From: Bifidobacterium aerophilum
GTDB taxonomy: Bacteria; Actinomycetota; Actinomycetes; Actinomycetales; Bifidobacteriaceae
Direction of reading: 5' to 3'
NCBI RefSeq assembly: GCF_010667685.1
Contig: NZ_WHZW01000018.1
Location: 19,747-78,746, forward strand
Length of the DNA stretch: 59,000 nucleotides
Within the stretch, counting starts at the first letter, position 1, and the number at the start of each line of letters is the position of its first letter. Under the pieces are notes generated by a model that was given only the letters and a program-made list of their open reading frames with translations, was not told the DNA's origin and ran no database searches. Shown here in pieces: positions 26,993-34,453 of the stretch. A program made the position numbers and the translations under genes.

Positions 26993-27106
26993 GTTCCCGG
27001 CGAAAGCCGCCGGAAATAGGCCATTGCCTTGAACCCGAGGCCATGAAAGGCTTCCAGGTGGGGTTGCCCCGCTTTCTTGATTTCTCAAGCCTTGTAGATA
27101 ATACCA
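26993..27106 (-). promoter_or_regulatory. infC promoter and 5' leader
   Basis: On the minus strand an extended -10 (TGG followed by TATTAT) sits at 27098-27106. A leader of roughly 230 bases then runs to infC, containing a CCGGCG / CGCCGG stem-loop near 26997-27013. Long structured leaders are usual for infC operons, where L20 or IF-3 feed back; I could not model an L20-binding fold by eye. Confidence 0.5.
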
Positions 27107-27114
27107 CACCCCTC

Positions 27115-27159
27115 GACCGGGCGTGTCGTCCGTCGACCGCACCAAAGTCCCGCCCGGTC
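27115..27159 (-). terminator. Long-loop inverted repeat after the spermidine-synthase-like gene
   Basis: Perfect arms GACCGGGCG and CGCCCGGTC separated by 27 bases, in the gap between the 27210 stop and the infC promoter. Could be a terminator-like fold for the upstream gene or an operator for infC; there is no clear U-run. Confidence 0.35.
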
Positions 27160-27209
27160 GGAATTACGCGAGACGCCCCGACCGCGGCACTCCGACTACC
27201 TATTGCGCG

Positions 27210-28901
27210 TTACTGCACGGCCCGCAGCAGTCCGGCGATCCCTTCCTTCCTGAGCAGTTCGCGGTACGGCCCGGCCTCGCGGGCGATGATGTTGTCGATC
27301 GCACGCATGCCGAGTACCTCGACCGGCGCCTTGTCGTCGGTCAGGATCGTCGCGTCCTTCTTCCAGTTCGGGTTGTCGACCTCGGTCAGCCGACCGGCGA
27401 TCTCGTTCATCGCCGAGGCGAGCTCGTGGCTGTGCGTGCGGTCATAGGTGCGCGTCTCCAGCGTTCCGGGGTCGGACAGCGTGTCCATGCCCTCGCTCTC
27501 CGACATCGCGGTGGTCGCCCCGCCGAGGTCCGTCTTCTTCGCGAACAGTTCGCGGTTCGTCGTGCCCGGAACGTCGGCCGTGCGCACGAAGGCGGAGTCG
27601 AACACGGATGCGATGGTATCGGTGAGCGCCTCGTTGATCGAGCCTTGCCCGTCGGAGATCATGTTCATGTTGACGACCATCACGCCACCCGGATTGAGGT
27701 GCCTCCTCACCAGCGAGAAGAACTCCTTGGAGCTCATCTGGAACGGGATGGTGATGTCCTGGTACGCGTCGACCATGATCACGTCGTATGTGTCGTGGCT
27801 GGCCGCCAGCCATGCGCGACCGTCGTAGGTCGACACGTCGATGTCGCCCGGCTCGTCGAAATATTCGCCGGCCAGCTTCGTGATCTTGCCGTCTATCTCC
27901 ACGCCGGTGACGTCCATGTCCGGATAGTACTGGCGCAGCTGGCGCGCGTACGTCCCGGTGCCCATGCCGAGGATGAGCGCGGAGTCGGCCTTTTTGGCGA
28001 GCGCCGGCGCGGCCAGCGCGGTGTCGTAGTACATGCCGGTCAGTCCGGGCTGCTTCATCGTGACGGATTGCACGCCGAAGAGCACGTTGGTGGACAGGAT
28101 CGTGCGGTCGGACAGGTTCTTGACCTGCAGGTAGTTGTAGATCGACTCGCCTTCGTAGGCGATGACCGATTGGTTCTCCCAGAACGCGAAGCCGCTCATC
28201 GGCGAGAACGCGCCGGAGAGGGCGAAGACCACGACGGCGACGGCGCAGGCGATGCTGCGCACGCGCGCGGCGAAGAAATAGACGACCGGCAGGCACAGCA
28301 GGGCGCCGGAGAAGATGAGGAACGTGACGAACGTGCCGACGGCGGGGATCGTGATGAAGGTCGGCAGGAACGTGCCGAGGATGGAGCCGACGGTGTTGCA
28401 GGCGGACAGCCGTCCGACGACGGATGCGTTGTCCTCGAGGGAGTCGGTGGCGAACTTGTTGAGGCCCGGGGTGACGGTGCCGAGCAGGAACAGCGGCGGG
28501 ACGAAGATCGCCATGCAGCTGACGAACGCGGCCAGGACGAGGAAGTTCGTGGAGACGGTGACGATGAGCAGGCCGGAGATCGCGATGATGAGGTACTTGC
28601 CGACGAGCGGGATCAGCGCGATCCACACCGCGGCGACGAGGATGCGGAAGTACAGTTTGTCCGGGTTCGGGTCCTTGTCGGCCCAGCGTCCGCCGAACAC
28701 CGCGCCGAGCGCGAGCGCGATCATGATGGTGCCGATGATGATGGTCCACACGATCTGCGAGCTGGAGAAGTATGGCGCGAGCAGTCGGGACGCGCCGAGT
28801 TCGGCGGCCATGACGGCCATGCCGGAGAAGAATTCGGTGACGTACAGGAAGATCTTCGATTTCAGGATCGGCCGTTCTTTCGTCGTGTCCGCTTTCGCCA
28901 T
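27210..28901 (-). CDS. Membrane-anchored spermidine-synthase-like methyltransferase-fold protein
   Basis: Protein of 563 residues. Residues 14-240 hold about seven hydrophobic segments (FLYVTEFFSGMAVMAAELGASRLLAPYF opens the domain), and residues of about 310-500 form a Rossmann methyltransferase/aminopropyltransferase domain with ALILGMGTGTYARQL, VTGVEIDGKI and DVIMVDAYQDITIPFQMSSKEFF. This is the fused MFS-like/spermidine-synthase architecture of actinobacteria. Whether it makes polyamines is unknown; no decarboxylase gene is nearby. Ribosome site GAAGGGAAG. Divergent from thiamine diphosphokinase. Confidence 0.85.
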   Translation of the reverse strand: MAKADTTKERPILKSKIFLYVTEFFSGMAVMAAELGASRLLAPYFSSSQIVWTIIIGTIMIALALGAVFGGRWADKDPNPDKLYFRILVAAVWIALIPLVGKYLIIAISGLLIVTVSTNFLVLAAFVSCMAIFVPPLFLLGTVTPGLNKFATDSLEDNASVVGRLSACNTVGSILGTFLPTFITIPAVGTFVTFLIFSGALLCLPVVYFFAARVRSIACAVAVVVFALSGAFSPMSGFAFWENQSVIAYEGESIYNYLQVKNLSDRTILSTNVLFGVQSVTMKQPGLTGMYYDTALAAPALAKKADSALILGMGTGTYARQLRQYYPDMDVTGVEIDGKITKLAGEYFDEPGDIDVSTYDGRAWLAASHDTYDVIMVDAYQDITIPFQMSSKEFFSLVRRHLNPGGVMVVNMNMISDGQGSINEALTDTIASVFDSAFVRTADVPGTTNRELFAKKTDLGGATTAMSESEGMDTLSDPGTLETRTYDRTHSHELASAMNEIAGRLTEVDNPNWKKDATILTDDKAPVEVLGMRAIDNIIAREAGPYRELLRKEGIAGLLRAVQ

Positions 28902-28994
28902 GATCTTCCCTTCGTTTCGTCCGCCCTTGGTATGTTGCCGAGCCTACACCACCGGCCGCCTCGCCGCACCGGACGGAAAGCCGCGTTCGGGGCG

Positions 28995-29000
28995 TACAGT
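28995..29000 (+). promoter_or_regulatory. -10 box for a leaderless thiamine diphosphokinase mRNA
   Basis: TACAGT (TAnnnT type) with 7 bases to the ATG, the standard actinobacterial spacing for transcription starting at the first base of the start codon. Confidence 0.4.
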
Positions 29001-29007
29001 GGTGCGC

Positions 29008-29733
29008 ATGAGCGAACAGACTTGCGTGATTTTCGCCGCGGGCGAATACTACGGCGACCCGATCGACGTGCCGGATGGGTCGTTCGTGATCGCGGCCGAC
29101 GGCGGCTTGGATCATACGCGCGCGCTGGGCGTGCGAGCGGACGTGGTGATCGGCGATTTCGATTCGTTGCACGGGATCCGCCCGACCGACACCGAGCATA
29201 CGATCGCGCTGCCGAGCGAGAAGGACGATCCGGATCTGCTCAGCGCGTTGAAGGTCGGATGGTCGCACGGCTGCCGCACGTTCCATATATATGGTGCGTT
29301 GGGTGGCCGCATCGACCATACGATCTCGGGCATCCAGCTGATGACGCTGCTCGCGCATCACGGCGGCATCGGGTTCCTGCACGGCGACGGCACGGTCGTC
29401 ACGGCTATCTGCGATGGGGCGCTGTCGTTCCCGGCCGCCGATCTCGCGCCGGGCCGCATGGTGTCGGTGTTCTCGCACTCCGACGTCTCGCGCGGCGTGA
29501 ACGAGCCTGGACTGAAGTACGAGCTGACGGACGGCACGCTGTCGAACGACGTCGTGCAGGGGGTGAGCAACGAGTTCCGGCCCGGCGTTCCGGCTGAGAT
29601 CAATGTGCATGACGGCACGCTGATCGTCACGTTCCCGGTCGAGGCGCCGACGCCGGCGGTGGCCCGCTACCGGGAGTTCGGAGGCGATCTGGGCGCGCTC
29701 GACACGCATGTCTCCCCGATTCTGGTGAAGTGA
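29008..29733 (+). CDS. Thiamine diphosphokinase
   Basis: Protein of 241 residues that pyrophosphorylates thiamine to thiamine diphosphate. Motifs: FVIAADGGLDHTRALGVRADVVIGDFDSL (catalytic aspartates), KDDPDLLSALKVGW and the GALGGRIDHTISGIQLM segment with substrate residues. The frame is open upstream, but homology starts at MSEQTCVIFAAGEYYGD. There is no ribosome site at ATG 29008, and a TACAGT box ends 7 bases before it, so the mRNA may be leaderless. Divergent from the spermidine-synthase-like gene. Confidence 0.9.
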   Translation: MSEQTCVIFAAGEYYGDPIDVPDGSFVIAADGGLDHTRALGVRADVVIGDFDSLHGIRPTDTEHTIALPSEKDDPDLLSALKVGWSHGCRTFHIYGALGGRIDHTISGIQLMTLLAHHGGIGFLHGDGTVVTAICDGALSFPAADLAPGRMVSVFSHSDVSRGVNEPGLKYELTDGTLSNDVVQGVSNEFRPGVPAEINVHDGTLIVTFPVEAPTPAVARYREFGGDLGALDTHVSPILVK

Positions 29734-29810
29734 CGCGCACGCCGGCGCCCACGGGAATGTGAACGCTCACAGAAGGTTTGCCCAATAAGCGAAAACACGC
29801 CCGCGAATCG

Positions 29811-29840
29811 TTGCCAATAGTACAGACGACGCATTAGAGT
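29811..29840 (+). promoter_or_regulatory. gap promoter
   Basis: -35 TTGCCA (29811-29816), 18 bases, -10 TAGAGT (29835-29840), about 60 bases before the gap start. A small inverted repeat TGTGA-N4-TCACA lies upstream at 29758-29771 and could be an activator or repressor site. Confidence 0.55.
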
Positions 29841-29908
29841 GGTTCGTGTTGGTAAACAATGGCCTTGTGTGTGTTCGCGCGCAAGGTCACCCTACAAGGG
29901 AGAATTAC

Positions 29909-30967
29909 ATGACAGTTAAGATTGGTATTAACGGCTTCGGTCGTATCGGTCGTCTCGCCTTCCGCCGCATCTTCGACCTGCAGCAGAAGGGTGGCGAGGC
30001 CGCTGATATCGAGGTCACCGCTATCAACGATCTGACTTCCCCGTCCGCTCTGGCCTACCTGCTGAAGTACGATTCCACCCACGGCACCTTCAAGCACGCC
30101 GACGGCACCCCGGTCGACGTCAAGGCCACCGACTCCGCCATCGTCGTCGACGGCAAGGAGTACCCGGTGTACGCCGAGCCGGATGCGAACAACATCCCGT
30201 GGGTCAAGAACGACGGTGTCGAGTTCGTCCTCGAGTGCACCGGCTTCTACACCTCCGCCGAGAAGTCCCAGGCCCACCTGAATGCCGGCGCCAAGAAGGT
30301 CCTGATCTCCGCCCCGGCCAAGGACGCCACCACCCCGACCGTCGTGTTCGGCGTGAACCACGAGATCCTGAAGCCGACCGACAACATCGTGTCCGCCGGC
30401 TCCTGCACCACCAACTCCATGGCCGCCATGGTCAAGCTGCTGAACGACAAGTTCGGCATCAAGGTCGGCTTCATGACCACCGTCCACGCCTACACCGGCA
30501 CCCAGATGATCCTGGACGGCCCGCGTGGCAAGAAGTCCGGCCGCGACCTGCGCGCCGCCGCCATCAACACCATCCCGCACTCCACCGGTGCCGCCAAGGC
30601 CATCGGCAAGGTCGTGCCGGAGGTTAACGGCAAGCTGCAGGGCCACGCCCAGCGCGTCCAGGTCCCGGACGGCTCCATCACCGAGCTGACCACCGTCCTG
30701 AACACCGAGACCACCGCTGACGAGATCAACGCCGCGTTCAAGGAAGCCTTCTCCGACACCCCGTACTACGGCTACAACGAGGATGGCATCGTGTCCGGCG
30801 ACATCATCGGCGACACCCACGGTGGCGTCTTCGATCCGACCCAGACCGACGTCAACACCGTTGACGGCGTGACCATGGCCCGCACCGTCGCCTTCTACGA
30901 CAACGAGTACGGCTTCACCTCCAACATGGTGCGCACCCTCGAGTACTTCGCCGAGATCTCCGAGTGA
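29909..30967 (+). CDS. gap: Glyceraldehyde-3-phosphate dehydrogenase, type I
   Basis: Tetrameric NAD-dependent glycolytic enzyme, 352 residues, needed in the lower part of the bifid shunt. N-terminal KIGINGFGRIGRLAFRR binds NAD; the active-site cysteine is in SAGSCTTNSMA; HAYTGTQMILDGP and the C-terminal WYDNEYG-like FYDNEYGFTSNMV complete the family pattern. ATG 29909 with an AAGGGAG site is chosen over an upstream ATG at 29846. Codon use is strongly biased (GTC, ACC, GGC), as expected for a highly expressed gene. Confidence 0.98.
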   Translation: MTVKIGINGFGRIGRLAFRRIFDLQQKGGEAADIEVTAINDLTSPSALAYLLKYDSTHGTFKHADGTPVDVKATDSAIVVDGKEYPVYAEPDANNIPWVKNDGVEFVLECTGFYTSAEKSQAHLNAGAKKVLISAPAKDATTPTVVFGVNHEILKPTDNIVSAGSCTTNSMAAMVKLLNDKFGIKVGFMTTVHAYTGTQMILDGPRGKKSGRDLRAAAINTIPHSTGAAKAIGKVVPEVNGKLQGHAQRVQVPDGSITELTTVLNTETTADEINAAFKEAFSDTPYYGYNEDGIVSGDIIGDTHGGVFDPTQTDVNTVDGVTMARTVAFYDNEYGFTSNMVRTLEYFAEISE

Positions 30968-31020
30968 ATCCGCGCGGGTTCGCCCGCTTGGGTTCATGAG
31001 TGATTCATGACGAATTGACG

Positions 31021-31056
31021 AAAATCCCCGTTCCGTTCACGCGGAGCGGGGATTTT
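31021..31056 (+). terminator. Terminator after gap
   Basis: Stem AAAATCCCCGTTCCG / CGGAGCGGGGATTTT (one G-U pair) with a 6-base loop, 53 bases after the gap stop, flanked by A/T pairs. Confidence 0.9.
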
Positions 31057-31094
31057 CGTATGCTTGAGCATCGCGCGCGTTATGATGGGGCGAC

Positions 31095-31604
31095 ATGGGC
31101 AAGAAATCCAAGAACGAGAAGGGCAAGGGCTCGACGCCGGCGACCGTGCAGCTGGAAAAGGCCGGCGTGCCGTTCGAAACATACGAATACGAGCATTCCA
31201 ACGACCATATGGACGACGGCTACGGCGTGGAGGCGGCCACCAAGCTCGGTTTCGACGAGCATCAGGTGTTCAAGACGCTGATGGCCGACACCGGCTCCGA
31301 ACGCGTGGTGGGCGTGGTGCCGGTGAGCGTGCACATGGACCTCAAGGCCCTGGCCGCGGCGGTCGGTGCGAAGAAGGCCTCGATGGCCGATCCGAAGGTC
31401 GCGATGCGCGAGTCCGGGTATGTGGTCGGCGGCATCTCGCCGCTCGGCCAGAAGGTGCATCACAAGACCGTGCTTGACGAGTCCGCACTGCAATTTGACC
31501 GTATCCTGCTGTCGGGCGGCAAACGAGGTTTTTCGATCGGCATCGCGCCCGAGGATCTGCTCAAGGTGCTGAACGCCGTCGCCGCCCCCATCGGCACTTG
31601 GTGA
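31095..31604 (+). CDS. ybaK: YbaK/EbsC-type Cys-tRNA(Pro) deacylase
   Basis: Trans-editing protein of 169 residues that hydrolyses misacylated Cys-tRNA(Pro). Family features: a TPATVQLEKAGVPFETYEY start, EAATKLGFDEHQVFKTLMA with the substrate-pocket lysine, VSVHMDLKALAAAVGAKKASMA and GYVVGGISPLGQK, FDRILLSGGKRGFSIGI. A basic N-terminal extension of about 12 residues (GKKSKNEKGKG) is extra. The start has little ribosome site. Followed by an unusual repeat region before the convergent ispH. Confidence 0.9.
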   Translation: MGKKSKNEKGKGSTPATVQLEKAGVPFETYEYEHSNDHMDDGYGVEAATKLGFDEHQVFKTLMADTGSERVVGVVPVSVHMDLKALAAAVGAKKASMADPKVAMRESGYVVGGISPLGQKVHHKTVLDESALQFDRILLSGGKRGFSIGIAPEDLLKVLNAVAAPIGTW

Positions 31605-31619
31605 CGGCCTGTCGGCGGT

Positions 31620-31788
31620 CTTCCCGTAGGCGAAGTGAGCCGGCACACTACCGTGCCGGCGAGGACTGCCGGCCGCGAAGCTCGGCCGACTGAGCCGTCA
31701 AATGGGAAGCACGGTGTGCTTCCCATAGGCGAAGTGAGCGTGCGCGCTATTGCGCACGCGAAGGCTGCCGGCGGAGTTCCGCCGGCAG
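31620..31788. repeat. Two-copy structured intergenic element between ybaK and ispH
   Basis: Copies start at 31620 and 31719 (99 bases apart). Both read CTTCCC-R-TAGGCGAAGTGAGC, then an 8-bp hairpin, then GARGRCTGCCGGC. The hairpins are GCCGGCAC / GTGCCGGC (31639-31660, loop ACTACC) and GCGTGCGC / GCGCACGC (31738-31759, loop GCTATT): three differences, all compensated. A further stem GGGAAGCAC / GTGCTTCCC (31704-31724) lies between the copies, and CTGCCGGCGG / CCGCCGGCAG (31765-31788) closes copy B. Copy B overlaps the last codons and the stop of ispH. Confidence 0.75.
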
Positions 31789-32739
31789 CACGAAGTGCAT
31801 GTTCTCCTTGATGGTCTCCACGGAGGATACGTCGATGAACCCGAGTCCGCGCAGCGACTCGATCACGCCCGCGACGAGCTCATCGGGCACGGATGCGCCG
31901 GACGAAATGCCGACGGCCTCGACGCCGTCGAACCACGCCGGATCCATCTCACCCGCGTCGTCGACGCGATGCGCGATTCCGCGTCCGGCGAGCGCGTCCT
32001 GCGCCACTTCCATGAGCCGCACCGAATTGGACGAGTTGGCCGAGCCGACGATCACCACGCAGTCTGACTGTTCTGCGATGAGCTTGACCGCGGCCTGTCG
32101 GTTCGACGTGGCGTAGCAGATGTCGGAGCTCGGCGGCTCCTTGATCCATGGGAAGCGGGCCTTGAGCGCGGCGATGGTGCCGGCGGTCTCGTCGATGCTG
32201 AGCGTGGTCTGGCTCAGCAGCACGAGTTTCGTGTCGGGAGTGAAGTCGAGCGCGTCCACGTCGTCGGCGTGTTCGATGAGGTGCACGTGTTCGGGACTCT
32301 CCCCCACCACGCCGACGGCCTCGTCGTGTCCCTTGTGTCCGATGTAGACGATCTCGTAGCCTTCCTTGACGAACCGCAGCACCTCGCGGTGCACCTTGCT
32401 CACCAGCGGGCAGGTCGCATCGACCACGTGCATGCCGCGCGCGGCGGCCTCGGCCTTGACGGACGGCGACACGCCGTGCGCGGAGAACACGATCGGGATG
32501 CCGGCGGCCGCGGCCGCGTCGGGGATTTCGGCGAGTTCCTGCACGAACACGGCGCCCGCCGAGGCGAGATCCTCGACGACGTGCCTGTTGTGCACGATCT
32601 GGCGGCGCACGTACACGGGCGGCAATCCGTCCTCGCGGGGCGCGCCGGCCGCCTTGAGGATCGTCTGCACGGTGAGGATCGCCCGGTCCACGCCCGCGCA
32701 GAAGCCGCGCGGGTCAGCCAACACGATTCGTTTCGCCAT
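31747..32739 (-). CDS. ispH: 4-hydroxy-3-methylbut-2-enyl diphosphate reductase (IspH)
   Basis: Iron-sulfur enzyme of 330 residues that completes the MEP isoprenoid pathway. Cluster cysteines lie in DPRGFCAGVDRAI, VVDATCPLVSKVH and DICYATSNRQ. Other motifs are RRQIVHNRHVV, IVFSAHGVSP and GSANSSNSVRL. ATG 32739 is preferred over the GTG at 32742; an AAAGG site lies 8 bases upstream. The C-terminal end (RRQPSRAQ) is encoded inside the structured repeat described for 31620-31788, so the repeat has been recruited into, or has displaced, the end of the gene. Confidence 0.97.
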   Translation of the reverse strand: MAKRIVLADPRGFCAGVDRAILTVQTILKAAGAPREDGLPPVYVRRQIVHNRHVVEDLASAGAVFVQELAEIPDAAAAAGIPIVFSAHGVSPSVKAEAAARGMHVVDATCPLVSKVHREVLRFVKEGYEIVYIGHKGHDEAVGVVGESPEHVHLIEHADDVDALDFTPDTKLVLLSQTTLSIDETAGTIAALKARFPWIKEPPSSDICYATSNRQAAVKLIAEQSDCVVIVGSANSSNSVRLMEVAQDALAGRGIAHRVDDAGEMDPAWFDGVEAVGISSGASVPDELVAGVIESLRGLGFIDVSSVETIKENMHFVLPAELRRQPSRAQ

Positions 32740-32807
32740 CACGTCCGCCTTTCGTTATGCAACACCCGTCCATACTAGCCGACATACGCGCTAGACTGGA
32801 TCGTTAG

Positions 32808-32825
32808 CGGTAACATCCGTTACCG
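32808..32825 (+). promoter_or_regulatory. Operator-like inverted repeat in front of galM
   Basis: Perfect 7-base arms CGGTAAC / GTTACCG with 4 bases between. It lies just downstream of a possible -10 (TAGACT, 32792-32797) and 33 bases before the galM start, a typical repressor-roadblock position. Confidence 0.5.
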
Positions 32826-32858
32826 GGCACACGAAATCCTCACTATGGAGTGATGTAC

Positions 32859-33809
32859 ATGACGAAGAACATCCCGCCGCGCACCGGCCAGCAGTATTCC
32901 ATCCATTACGGCGACTGGGCCGCGGTGATCACCGAACTGGGCGCGACGATGCGCAAGGTCACCTATCAGGGCAAGAACGTGATCGTGCCGCTCGGCCCGG
33001 ACGATCCGGTCACCTGCTGCCACGGCCAGCTGCTCGTCCCGTTCCCGAACCGCATCGAGGCGGGCACCTACACGTTCGAGGGCAAGACCTATACGCTGCC
33101 GATCGATGAGCACGACCGCAACACCGCCATCCACGGCTATGGCTACCGCTCCTACTGGAAGCTCGAGGAGCTGACCGAAACGTCCGTCACGCAGTCGTGG
33201 CGCGTGCCGTTCCTGCTCGGCTATCCGTTCGACGTGATCGTGACCGCCAAGCACGAGCTGGACGCCGACGGCCTGCACATCACCGTGAGCGCGTACAACA
33301 ACGGCGGCGATGACGCCCCGTGGGCGCTGGCGATCCATCCGTGGCTCGACAACGGCTTCAACGGCTACGGCGACGAGATCGACGGCCATAACGCGCAGTG
33401 CCGTCTGACGGTTCCGGCGGACACGCATGTGACCGTGGACGAGAACCTCATTCCGACCGGCACCGAACCGGTGGACGGCACGAAGTACGATCTGCGCGAG
33501 CACCCGCTGCTGACCGGCCAGCCGTTCGACGATGCGTGGACCGACCTGCACCATGACGCCGACGGCACCGTGACCGCGACGTTCACCCGCCCGGACGGCT
33601 TGGAGATCAAGGTCGGCGGCGACGAGACGATCACCTCGTTCCAGGTGTGCACCGGCACCGGTTTCCCGGCGTTCCAGCACCCGGCCGGCACCGCCGTCGA
33701 GCCGCAGACCGCGTACGCGAACGCGTTCAACACCGGCAACGACCTGATCGTCATCAAGCCCGGCGAGACGAGCACGACCAAGCTGTTCATCAAGGCCGAA
33801 CAGCACTGA
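32859..33809 (+). CDS. galM: Aldose 1-epimerase (galactose mutarotase family)
   Basis: Beta-sandwich epimerase of 316 residues that interconverts alpha and beta anomers of hexoses. Substrate and catalytic segments: GQLLVPFPNRIEAGTYTFEGKTY (Arg), NTAIHGYGY (His), ALAIHPW (His) and the C-terminal FPAFQHPAGTAVEPQT with the catalytic glutamate region. The ATG at 32859 is preferred because the GGAG at 32847-32850 is 8 bases away. Divergent from ispH. Useful for galactose or glucose released by the glycosidases, but not linked to them in position. Confidence 0.9.
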   Translation: MTKNIPPRTGQQYSIHYGDWAAVITELGATMRKVTYQGKNVIVPLGPDDPVTCCHGQLLVPFPNRIEAGTYTFEGKTYTLPIDEHDRNTAIHGYGYRSYWKLEELTETSVTQSWRVPFLLGYPFDVIVTAKHELDADGLHITVSAYNNGGDDAPWALAIHPWLDNGFNGYGDEIDGHNAQCRLTVPADTHVTVDENLIPTGTEPVDGTKYDLREHPLLTGQPFDDAWTDLHHDADGTVTATFTRPDGLEIKVGGDETITSFQVCTGTGFPAFQHPAGTAVEPQTAYANAFNTGNDLIVIKPGETSTTKLFIKAEQH

Positions 33810-33835
33810 GTCCCGGGGTTCGTGGACCGTTCGGC

Positions 33836-33864
33836 TTGCGAACGTCGGTGGGATGTGCGATAAT
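33836..33864 (+). promoter_or_regulatory. Promoter of the bL37 gene
   Basis: -35 TTGCGA (33836-33841), exactly 17 bases, extended -10 TGC-GATAAT (33859-33864). It lies 38 bases before the small ribosomal protein gene. Confidence 0.7.
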
Positions 33865-33901
33865 CCCGTAGGCTTATTAATCTTCAGTAAAGGAGTCCAT
33901 C

Positions 33902-33976
33902 ATGGGCATGCGCGGACGCAAGCGCAAGGATCGTCGTAAGAAGGCCGCCAACCACGGCAAGCGCCCGAACGCCTGA
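33902..33976 (+). CDS. Actinobacterial ribosomal protein bL37
   Basis: A 24-residue, very basic peptide beginning MGMRGRKRKDRRKK and ending AANHGKRPNA. This pattern (RGRK..DR...ANHGKRPN) is that of bL37, the small 50S protein first seen in mycobacterial ribosome structures. It is too short for most gene callers. Support is strong: an AAAGGAG site 6 bases before the ATG, its own consensus promoter, and a terminator 36 bases after the stop make it a complete single-gene unit. Confidence 0.9.
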   Translation: MGMRGRKRKDRRKKAANHGKRPNA

Positions 33977-34011
33977 TCCAAGCCTGATTCAGGCTGCGTG
34001 AACAACGCTAG

Positions 34012-34046
34012 GAAACCCCTGCAGACCATCGGTTTGCAGGGGTTTC
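34012..34046 (+). terminator. Terminator of the bL37 unit
   Basis: Perfect 12-bp stem GAAACCCCTGCA / TGCAGGGGTTTC with an 11-base loop. A smaller stem AGCCTGATTCAGGCT precedes it at about 33980-33994. Confidence 0.85.
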
Positions 34047-34147
34047 GCATATCTCCGCGCGTCATGAACGCGACACGGTCAAGATCCGGACACCGATCGG
34101 ACATACGCGTTGTCGCGACGTTGCGACACCGCGACGCCGCGATGCCG

Positions 34148-34453
34148 TCACTCGTCGCCGTCGCAGCAGCAATGGTCGAGCGTCTCACGCAAACGGCGCA
34201 TCAGGCATTCCGGTGCGACGTCCGGCCGCAGGTAGGCGCGCATCGCCATGATCAGCGCCTTCTCGCGTTCGTCGCAGCAGGTGTCAGGATCGAAGCAGTC
34301 CCCCGAACCGGTGCCGGCCAAGGCGTCCGGCTGCACGCCGGGCAGCACGGCGGGATCGGGATGCACGGCGCTGACATGCACGTCGGTGCGGATCACCGTG
34401 CCGTCCGCGGTCTGACGGGTCACCGAGATGTGACGTTCGATCTGCCCGCTCAT
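34148..34453 (-). CDS. Atypical cysteine-rich anti-sigma factor
   Basis: Protein of 101 residues whose start overlaps the sigma factor stop (ATGA), the position of RsrA/RshA-type redox anti-sigma factors. The C-terminal pattern LRPDVAPECLMRRLRETL fits that family, but the canonical HxxxCxxC zinc motif is missing. Instead there are seven cysteines in three groups: GDCFDPDTCCDE, PEC and a terminal HCCCDGDE. It probably still binds metal or senses thiols with a rearranged site. Assignment is by context plus weak similarity. Confidence 0.65.
   Translation of the reverse strand: MSGQIERHISVTRQTADGTVIRTDVHVSAVHPDPAVLPGVQPDALAGTGSGDCFDPDTCCDEREKALIMAMRAYLRPDVAPECLMRRLRETLDHCCCDGDE

Noticed and set aside
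27123..29709. Very long overlapping frames on both strands near 27.1-29.7 kb
   Set aside because: Arg-rich shadows of the spermidine-synthase-like and thiamine diphosphokinase genes.
29758..29771. TGTGA-N4-TCACA before gap as a CRP or Rex site
   Set aside because: Both regulators need six bases between these half-sites; the spacing here is four.
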